Below are positions 58,191-64,000 of a stretch of 64,000 nucleotides of DNA, piece after piece; the first letter of the stretch is position 1, and the number at the start of each line of letters is the position of its first letter. Origin of the DNA: Burkholderia cepacia (lineage in GTDB: Bacteria > Pseudomonadota > Gammaproteobacteria > Burkholderiales > Burkholderiaceae); NCBI RefSeq assembly GCF_029962485.1, contig NZ_CP073637.1, positions 682,001 to 746,000 of the forward strand, in the 5' to 3' direction. Position numbers and translations under genes: made by a program. Below the pieces are notes generated by a model. That model was given only the letters and a program-made list of their open reading frames with translations, did no database searches and was not told where the DNA came from.

Positions 58191-58218
58191 GCATTCGGCC
58201 AACAACGCGGTGCGCGCG

Positions 58219-59868
58219 TCAGGCCGCCAGCATTTCCTTCGCGTGCTTGCGCGTCGTGGCCGTGATCTCGAGCCCGCCGAGCATCCGCGCGACTTCCTCG
58301 ATCCGGTTGGCGCGGTCGAGCGCGACGACCGTCGACACCGTGCCGCCGCGATCGTCGCTGCCCTTCGCGACCTGGAAGTGATGGTCGCCGCGTGCGGCGA
58401 CCTGCGGCAGGTGCGTCACGCACAGCACCTGGCGGTCGCGCCCGAGCTGGTGCAGCAGGCGGCCGACCACTTCGGCGACGCCGCCGCCGATCCCCGTATC
58501 GACTTCGTCGAAGATCAACGTCGGCGTCGGGCTTGCCGCGCTGGCAATGACCGCGAGCGCGAGGCTGATCCGCGCGAGTTCGCCGCCCGACGCAACCTTC
58601 GCAAGCGGTCGCAGCGGCACGCCCGGGTGCCCGGCGACGCGGAATTCGACCTGTTCGAGCCCGTGCGGACCGCCGTCGGCGAGCGGCGCGAGCGCGACTT
58701 CGAAGCTGCCGCCCGCCATCGACAATTCCTGCATGCCGGCCGTGACGGCCGTGCCGAGCACCTTCGCGGCCTGCGCGCGCGCCTTGGACAGGTGCCGGGC
58801 GTCGGCGAGATAGGCTTCGCGCGCCTTGGCCTGCGTCGCCTCGAGCGCGCCGAGATCGGCGGCCGCGTCGAGCGCGGCGAGCTGCGCGCGGCGCGCCGCA
58901 TGTTCCTCGTGCAGCGTGTCGGGCGGCAGCCGGAACTTGCGGGCGGTCGAGTGCAGCGCATCGAGGCGCGTCTCGACCTGCGCGAGCCGCTCGGGATCGA
59001 GATCGACGCGCTGCGCGTAGTGCGACAGCGAATAGACGGCTTCCTGCAGCTGGATCTCGGCCGGTTCGAGCGACGCGAGCGCGTCGCCGAGCGTGGTGTC
59101 GTAGTCGGCCAGGCTGCGCAGTTTCGACACGATCGCGCCGAGTTGCGCGAGCATCGCGTCGTCGGACTCGGACAGCGCGTTGAGCGCGCTGCGCACGCCT
59201 TCGATCAGGTTCGCCGAATGCGACAGCCGCTTGTGCTCGTTGCTGACTTCGTCCCATTCGCCGGGTTGTGGCGCGAGCTTGTCGAGCTCGGCGAGCTGCC
59301 ACGCGAGCTTTTCGCGTTCGAGTTGCAGCTCGCGCTCGTGCGCCTTCGCGGCGTCGATCGCCTGCGTCGCGTCGCGCCACACGCGCCAGGCACGTGCGAC
59401 GTTCGCCGCATCGGCGACGAGCCCCGCGTGCGTGTCGAACAGCTCGCGCTGCGCGTCGGGACGCATCAGCAGCTGGTGTGCGTGCTGGCCATGGATGTCG
59501 ACGAGCATCTCGCCGAGTTCGCGCAGCTGCGCGAGCGTCGCGCTGGTGCCGTTGATGAACGCGCGCGAACGGCCGTTTGCGTCGATCACCCGGCGCAGCA
59601 TCACGGTGTCCTCGGTGTCGAACGCGTGTTCGTCGAGCCAGCGCGCGACGCGGTCGTGCGGCGTGAATTCGGCCGTGATGTCGGCGCGGCCGCAGCCGGT
59701 GCGCACGACGCTCGCGTCGGCGCGTTCGCCGAGCGCGAGGGCAAGGGCGTCGATCAGGATCGATTTTCCGGCGCCGGTTTCGCCGGAAAAGACGGAAAAG
59801 CCGCTGTCGAATTCGAGATCGAGCGCGGCGACGATGACGAAGTCGCGGATCGAGAGGTGGCGGAGCAT
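58219..59868 (-). CDS. recN: DNA repair protein RecN
   Basis: A 549-aa SMC-like ATPase for double-strand break repair. Walker A FSGETGAGKSILIDALALAL is at about residues 27-46. Long coiled-coil arms (about 150-370) flank a short hinge. The C-terminal signature LRPLAKVASGGELARISLAL and Walker B PTLIFDEVDTGIGGGVAEVV (about 460) follow. It starts 19 bp after the nadK stop, the usual nadK-recN order. Confidence 0.96.
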   Translation of the reverse strand: MLRHLSIRDFVIVAALDLEFDSGFSVFSGETGAGKSILIDALALALGERADASVVRTGCGRADITAEFTPHDRVARWLDEHAFDTEDTVMLRRVIDANGRSRAFINGTSATLAQLRELGEMLVDIHGQHAHQLLMRPDAQRELFDTHAGLVADAANVARAWRVWRDATQAIDAAKAHERELQLEREKLAWQLAELDKLAPQPGEWDEVSNEHKRLSHSANLIEGVRSALNALSESDDAMLAQLGAIVSKLRSLADYDTTLGDALASLEPAEIQLQEAVYSLSHYAQRVDLDPERLAQVETRLDALHSTARKFRLPPDTLHEEHAARRAQLAALDAAADLGALEATQAKAREAYLADARHLSKARAQAAKVLGTAVTAGMQELSMAGGSFEVALAPLADGGPHGLEQVEFRVAGHPGVPLRPLAKVASGGELARISLALAVIASAASPTPTLIFDEVDTGIGGGVAEVVGRLLHQLGRDRQVLCVTHLPQVAARGDHHFQVAKGSDDRGGTVSTVVALDRANRIEEVARMLGGLEITATTRKHAKEMLAA

Positions 59869-59887
59869 GATGTGGGGCGGGGTGGCG

Positions 59888-60790
59888 TCAGGACGCCTTG
59901 TCGTCTTCGTTCGAGGCGTGTTCGTTCCAGTGCAGCTTCTTGCGCAGCGTCGCGTAGTAGCTGTAGCCGATCGGGTGCAGGAACGGCACCGTGTGCTTCG
60001 AGCGGCGCACCTCGATCGTATCGTTCAGTTCGAGTGACGTGAACGACTGCATGTCGAAGTTTACGTTGACGTCACGCCCGCCAACGATCTGGATCGCGAT
60101 TTTCGAATCGTCGGGCAGCACGATCGGCCGGTTCGACAGCGCGTGCGGCGCGATCGGCACGAGCACGATGCCCGCCAGCTGCGGATGGAGGATCGGGCCG
60201 GCCGACGACAGCGCGTAGGCGGTCGAGCCGGTCGGCGTCGCGACGATCAGGCCGTCCGAACGCTGGTTGTACATGTACCGGCCATCGACCGACGCGCGCA
60301 GCTCGACCATCCCGGAGAAGCCGCTGCGGTTCACGACGACGTCGTTGAACGCGAGTGCGTGGTAGATCGGTTCGCCGTCGCGCATGATCCGCGCCTCGAG
60401 CAGCGCGCGCTCCTCGCGCTCGAACTTGCCGGACAGCAGCACCGGGACGAGCGTGTGCATGTCGGCGGCCGCGATGTCCGTGATGAAGCCGAGCCGCCCG
60501 TGGTTGATCCCGATCAGCGGTGTCCGGTACGGCGCCAGCTGGCGGCCGATGCCGAGCATCGTGCCGTCGCCGCCGAGCACGACCGCCACGTCCGCACGCG
60601 CCCCGATTTCGGCCGGGGTGAGCGCCGGGTAGCCGGTGATGCCGATCTCGCGCGCGGTATCGCCTTCGAACACGACCTCGAAGCCGAGCTTCGCGAGGCT
60701 GGCAGCCAGCGTGGCGAGCGGCTCGGCGATCACGGGCGTGTTGCTCCGGCCGACGAGCGCGACAGTATTGAACTGATTACCGGTTTTCAT
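59888..60790 (-). CDS. nadK: NAD kinase
   Basis: A 300-aa enzyme that phosphorylates NAD to NADP. The GGDGT motif [16 protein letters not shown] is at about residue 68, [11 protein letters not shown] at about 95, and the NAD-binding [20 protein letters not shown] at about 180. The start [15 protein letters not shown] is at 60790. The gene is upstream of recN and divergent from hrcA. Confidence 0.96.
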   Translation of the reverse strand: MKTGNQFNTVALVGRSNTPVIAEPLATLAASLAKLGFEVVFEGDTAREIGITGYPALTPAEIGARADVAVVLGGDGTMLGIGRQLAPYRTPLIGINHGRLGFITDIAAADMHTLVPVLLSGKFEREERALLEARIMRDGEPIYHALAFNDVVVNRSGFSGMVELRASVDGRYMYNQRSDGLIVATPTGSTAYALSSAGPILHPQLAGIVLVPIAPHALSNRPIVLPDDSKIAIQIVGGRDVNVNFDMQSFTSLELNDTIEVRRSKHTVPFLHPIGYSYYATLRKKLHWNEHASNEDDKAS

Positions 60791-60921
60791 GCCGGCATTA
60801 CACCATAGCTCGTTGACGAAAAGAACCGGCTGCGCGCCGACGGGGCCGGATCGGGCCGGCCCACGCAACGGTGGGCGACGCCACTCGCCGCGGTCGCGCG
60901 GTTGCGCTAAAATTTTCCACC

Positions 60922-61944
60922 ATGCTAGATCCTCGCGCACGAACCCTCCTGAAAACCCTGATCGAACGGTATATCGCCGACGGTCAGCCAGTCGGATCGC
61001 GCACGTTGTCCCGTTACTCCGGGCTCGAGCTGAGCCCGGCGACGATCCGCAACGTGATGTCCGACCTGGAGGAGCTCGGCCTCGTGTCGAGCCCGCACAC
61101 GTCGGCCGGCCGCGTGCCGACGCCGCGCGGCTACCGGCTGTTCGTCGACACGATGCTGACGGTCGAGACGCCGATCGACGCCGAGGCCGTCGCGCGGCAG
61201 GTACAGAACACGCTGCAGGCCGGCGAGCCACAGCAGAGGGTGGTCGCGGCCGCCGCGAGCGTGCTGTCCAACCTGTCGCAGTTCGCGGGCGTCGTGCTGA
61301 CGCCGCGCCGCAGCCACGTGTTCAAGCAGATCGAGTTCATGCGCCTTTCCGACAAGCGCATCCTGCTGATCATCGTCACGCCCGAGGGCGACGTGCAGAA
61401 CCGGATGCTCGCCACGCCGCGCGACTATTCGCCGTCGCAGCTGACCGAGGCGTCCAACTACATCAACGCGCATTTCGCCGGCTTGTCGTTCGACGAGGTG
61501 CGCCGCCGCCTGCGCGACGAGATCGACCAGTTGCGCGGCGACATGACCACGCTGATGCACGCGGCCGTGACGGCCAGTACCGAGGTGCCCGACACCGAGG
61601 ACACCGTGCTGATTTCCGGTGAGCGCAACCTGCTCGAAGTGGCGGATCTTTCGTCCGACATGGCGCGGCTGCGCAAGCTGTTCGACGTGTTCGACCAAAA
61701 GACGGGCCTCCTGCAACTGCTCGACGTGTCGAGCCACGCCCAGGGCGTGCAGATCTTCATCGGCGGAGAATCGACGCTCGTGCCGATCGAGGAAATGAGC
61801 GTCGTCACCGCGCCGTACGAGGTAAACGGGCAGATCGTCGGCACGCTCGGCGTGATCGGCCCGACCCGCATGGCGTACAACCGCGTGATACCGATCGTCG
61901 ACATCACCGCGCGCCTACTGTCGCTCACGCTGAGCCAGCAATAG
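60922..61944 (+). CDS. hrcA: Heat-inducible transcription repressor HrcA
   Basis: A 340-aa repressor of chaperone genes that binds CIRCE elements and is folded by GroEL. Winged helix at residues 1-75 ([38 protein letters not shown]), then [20 protein letters not shown] and the GAF-like dimer domain ending [20 protein letters not shown]. The start at 60922 precedes LDPRARTLL; the 17 residues upstream in the open frame are not conserved. I saw no CIRCE element in the window, so its targets lie elsewhere. Confidence 0.96.
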   Translation: MLDPRARTLLKTLIERYIADGQPVGSRTLSRYSGLELSPATIRNVMSDLEELGLVSSPHTSAGRVPTPRGYRLFVDTMLTVETPIDAEAVARQVQNTLQAGEPQQRVVAAAASVLSNLSQFAGVVLTPRRSHVFKQIEFMRLSDKRILLIIVTPEGDVQNRMLATPRDYSPSQLTEASNYINAHFAGLSFDEVRRRLRDEIDQLRGDMTTLMHAAVTASTEVPDTEDTVLISGERNLLEVADLSSDMARLRKLFDVFDQKTGLLQLLDVSSHAQGVQIFIGGESTLVPIEEMSVVTAPYEVNGQIVGTLGVIGPTRMAYNRVIPIVDITARLLSLTLSQQ

Positions 61945-62079
61945 CCGGCGATCGGCAACCTGATCCCGCCCCGTCATCGTGTCGCAATGCCGCACGCGCC
62001 GACAGTCGGCCGAACGGTACGGGGTGGCCCGCTATAATTGAGAGCCGTCCGGTCCCGTGCCCCGAGCACGTTCTTGCCC

Positions 62080-63153
62080 ATGCGTTTCGATCTTGAGCCG
62101 CCTTCGAGCATCGCGGCCGCCCATCGCATCGGTGTGCTGCTGATCAATCTCGGCACGCCCGACGCACCCACGCCGCGCGCGGTGCGGCGCTATCTGGCCG
62201 AATTCCTGTCGGATCCGCGAGTTGTCGAGATTCCGCAGGCCGTCTGGCAGGTGCTGCTGCGCACGCTGATCCTGCCGCTGCGCGGCCGCGCGTCCGCGAA
62301 GAAATACGCGGCCGTCTGGATGCCCGAAGGCTCGCCGCTGCGCGTCTACACCGAGCGCCAGACCGACAGCGTGCGGCACCTGCTCACGTCGAACGGCTAT
62401 CACGTGATGGTCGACTACGCGATGCGCTACGGCAGCCCGAACATTTCGCACGCGCTTGCGCAGTTCAAGCGCGCGGGCGTCGAGCGCGTGCTGCTGATGC
62501 CGATGTATCCGCAATATTCGGCGTCGACCACGGCCACCGCCTTCGATGCTGCCTTCGACGCGCTTGCGCGCATGCGCAACCAGCCGGAAGTGCGCACCGT
62601 GCGGCATTACGCCGACCACCCGGCCTATATCCACGCGCTGGCCGAACAGGTGCGCCAGTACTGGGCGCAGCACGGCCGGCCCGACTTCGCGGCCGGCGAC
62701 AAGCTCGTGCTGAGTTTCCACGGCGTGCCGAAGCGCACGCTCGACCTCGGCGACCCGTATCACGACCAGTGCCAGCAGACGGGCGCGTTGCTGATGGCCG
62801 CGCTCGGACTGTCGACGACCGAATGCCGTGTCACGTTCCAGTCGCGCTTCGGCAAGGCCGAATGGCTTCAGCCGTACACCGCGCCGACGCTGCGCGAGTT
62901 CGGCGAGGCCGGCGTGCGGCGCGCCGACGTGTTCTGTCCCGGTTTCACGGCCGATTGCCTGGAGACGATCGAGGAGATCGGCATGGAAGTGCGCGACGAG
63001 TTCCTGGCCGGCGGCGGCAAGGCGTTCCACCGCATTCCGTGCCTGAACGGCGCGCCCGCATGGATCGGCGCACTCGGCGAGATCGTCGCCGAGAATCTGC
63101 AGGGCTGGCCCGTCAGGGCCGCGCAGCCCGAAACGGTGAGTGAAGTGCGATGA
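62080..63153 (+). CDS. hemH: Ferrochelatase
   Basis: A 357-aa enzyme inserting iron into protoporphyrin IX. The opening [20 protein letters not shown], the active-site His in [20 protein letters not shown] (about 208) and the C-terminal [16 protein letters not shown] with the conserved Glu (about 290) are all seen. It overlaps hslR by 4 bp (ATGA) and follows hrcA by 135 bp. Confidence 0.96.
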   Translation: MRFDLEPPSSIAAAHRIGVLLINLGTPDAPTPRAVRRYLAEFLSDPRVVEIPQAVWQVLLRTLILPLRGRASAKKYAAVWMPEGSPLRVYTERQTDSVRHLLTSNGYHVMVDYAMRYGSPNISHALAQFKRAGVERVLLMPMYPQYSASTTATAFDAAFDALARMRNQPEVRTVRHYADHPAYIHALAEQVRQYWAQHGRPDFAAGDKLVLSFHGVPKRTLDLGDPYHDQCQQTGALLMAALGLSTTECRVTFQSRFGKAEWLQPYTAPTLREFGEAGVRRADVFCPGFTADCLETIEEIGMEVRDEFLAGGGKAFHRIPCLNGAPAWIGALGEIVAENLQGWPVRAAQPETVSEVR

Positions 63154-63557
63154 ATTACAAGATTTCGACTGAACCGGGCGCGAAGCTGCGCATCGACAAA
63201 TGGCTATGGGCGGCCCGTTTCTTCAAGACGCGCTCGCTCGCGACCGATGCGGTCGACAAGGGGCACGTGAAGATCGGCGGCGCGGCGGTCAAGCCGGCCA
63301 AGGAAGTGCGCGTCGGCGACGAGGTCGAGATTGCGATGGACGGCATCGTCTGGCACATTGCCGTGCTCGGCGTGTGCGACGTGCGCGGGCCGGCGAGCGT
63401 TGCCCAGACGCTTTACGCGGAAACGGAAGCGGGGCGGGCCGCGCGGCTCGCCGAACTGGAGCGGCGTCGCACGTATCGCGAGCCGGCGGCGGAACTGCAC
63501 GGCCGGCCGACGAAGCGCGACCGGCGCATCATCGACAGATTTTCTGGTGGGAGCTGA
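63150..63557 (+). CDS. hslR: Heat shock protein 15 (S4-domain ribosome rescue factor)
   Basis: A 135-aa RNA-binding protein that recycles 50S subunits carrying a stalled peptidyl-tRNA. The S4 motif is at about residues 13-60 ([40 protein letters not shown]), followed by a basic C-terminal tail ([10 protein letters not shown]). It is coupled to hemH by an ATGA overlap and sits in the heat-shock gene cluster with hrcA. Confidence 0.94.
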   Translation: MNYKISTEPGAKLRIDKWLWAARFFKTRSLATDAVDKGHVKIGGAAVKPAKEVRVGDEVEIAMDGIVWHIAVLGVCDVRGPASVAQTLYAETEAGRAARLAELERRRTYREPAAELHGRPTKRDRRIIDRFSGGS

Positions 63558-63690
63558 ACATCTGGTCGAACGTCGCCCGCGCGCTCCCGTATTCGGTCGT
63601 GCGGTCGGTGACGGCTCCCGACAGGCAGATGGTGGTGGTGCCGGCAATGAGTACCAGCGCGACCACCGAAATCGCAAAGGTCAGTTTCAC
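63529..63690 (-). CDS. Small 53-aa exported or membrane protein, GTG start
   Basis: Not recognised. GTG at 63690 is preceded at four bases by GGGGAG. The peptide begins with a Lys then a hydrophobic run (KLTFAISVVALVLIAGTT), a signal peptide or membrane anchor, followed by a polar part ([20 protein letters not shown]) and a terminal CR. A Cys after the hydrophobic run is not in a good lipobox. The last 29 bp overlap the 3' end of hslR on the opposite strand, so the two converge. Confidence 0.55.
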   Translation of the reverse strand: MKLTFAISVVALVLIAGTTTICLSGAVTDRTTEYGSARATFDQMFSSHQKICR

Positions 63691-64000
63691 GGTACTCCCC
63701 TCGAGAAGAAGGGTGAAAACGGCGCCAGGTGGTGGTTGTAAGGCGTCGGTCAGCTAAGGGTAAACACGCTTTTTCGACGCTTGAGTGGAGTGTAGTGCAG
63801 CGGGCCTGTGCCAAGCTAGTACTTGCCAGGTAAGCGTTGTTACAGCCGGTTTCGCCCGATCTGGCGGACTATGCGGGCCACGCACCGCCGGGCAGCGCGG
63901 TTGTTTCGCGGCATTGGAGAATGCCGGCGAATAACCCTCTTGAAATCGCAGTTTTCACCCTTATTTGCACCAACAATGTGCGGTGCCGCCGGGTATACGG
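63691..64000. other. Intergenic region at the right edge
   Basis: 310 bp without a gene that I can support. The left part should hold the promoter of the small exported protein gene (minus strand). The right part holds a candidate sigma-32 promoter. A short basic frame on the minus strand (63413-63814) is a shadow. Confidence 0.6.
63939..63966 (+). promoter_or_regulatory. Candidate sigma-32 heat-shock promoter, probably of grpE beyond the edge
   Basis: CTTGAAA (63939-63945) matches the sigma-32 -35 box exactly. CCCTTATTT (63958-63966) resembles the CCCCATNT -10 with a 12-bp spacer. It points right, out of the window, where grpE/dnaK would be expected after hrcA-hemH-hslR in Burkholderia. Confidence 0.55.

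Noticed and set aside
55032..58205. A 1057-codon minus-strand open frame
   Set aside because: Antisense to glnE, whose two nucleotidyltransferase domains are unmistakable on the other strand.
60791..60921. A CIRCE element in the nadK-hrcA gap
   Set aside because: No TTAGCACTC-N9-GAGTGCTAA-like dyad is visible there or in the right-edge intergenic region.

Overview
The window is GC-rich (roughly two thirds G+C by eye), with dense, short-spaced genes. It looks like core-chromosome DNA of a Burkholderia, most likely a Burkholderia cepacia complex species, chromosome 1. The pointers are the gene orders secF-secD-yajC-tgt-queA, recG-oxyR-katG-dps, glcDEF, yhdP-nit-tldD-aroG and recN-nadK/hrcA-hemH-hslR, plus the protein sequences as I recognise them. 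I see no insertion sequence, prophage, integrase, CRISPR array, rRNA or tRNA gene. The organism call rests on recognition, not on a search.

Layout. 1-2.4 kb: the start of a UbiH-like FAD monooxygenase, pepP and a GST. 2.5-6 kb: an FMN-binding glutamate-synthase-like membrane protein, then nudJ-mnmA translationally coupled. 6-10.4 kb: a regulatory cluster of a LysR regulator divergent from a nitrilase, a VOC protein with a WYL regulator, and a divergent ArsR-SRPBCC pair behind a promoter with a perfect palindrome. 10.4-18.1 kb: an RlmL-like methyltransferase, a large membrane protein of the so-called site-specific recombinase (Gcr) family, and the pqiA-pqiA-pqiB-pqiC lipid transport operon, in which pqiC carries a one-base frameshift. 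18.3-23.1 kb: cytochrome b561, two YceI proteins, an MHS-type transporter and an S41 protease. 23.3-29.4 kb: secF, secD, yajC, tgt and queA.

29.5-37.7 kb: recG, oxyR, katG, dps and ubiA, with three small open frames around katG that have good ribosome binding sites. The logic here is peroxide defence: the OxyR sensor, the KatG peroxidase and the Dps iron store. 37.7-45 kb: proC and yggS, then glcF, glcE, glcD and a second FAD-linked D-2-hydroxyacid dehydrogenase. 45-48 kb: a PduO adenosyltransferase, the NO dioxygenase hmp behind an NsrR-like operator, and aroG.

The most notable element is upstream of aroG. It has a good promoter, a 21-codon leader peptide with the run FYFYFFW, and mutually exclusive hairpins ending in a terminator with eight U residues. 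This is a textbook transcription attenuator that appears to sense aromatic amino acids.

48.4-64 kb: tldD, a Nit-type amidase, yhdP, glnE, recN, nadK, hrcA, hemH, hslR and a small exported protein. The window ends in an intergenic region with a candidate sigma-32 promoter pointing out of the right edge, where grpE/dnaK genes would be expected. Coordinates of starts were chosen from ribosome binding sites and family lengths; many GC-rich antisense frames were discarded.
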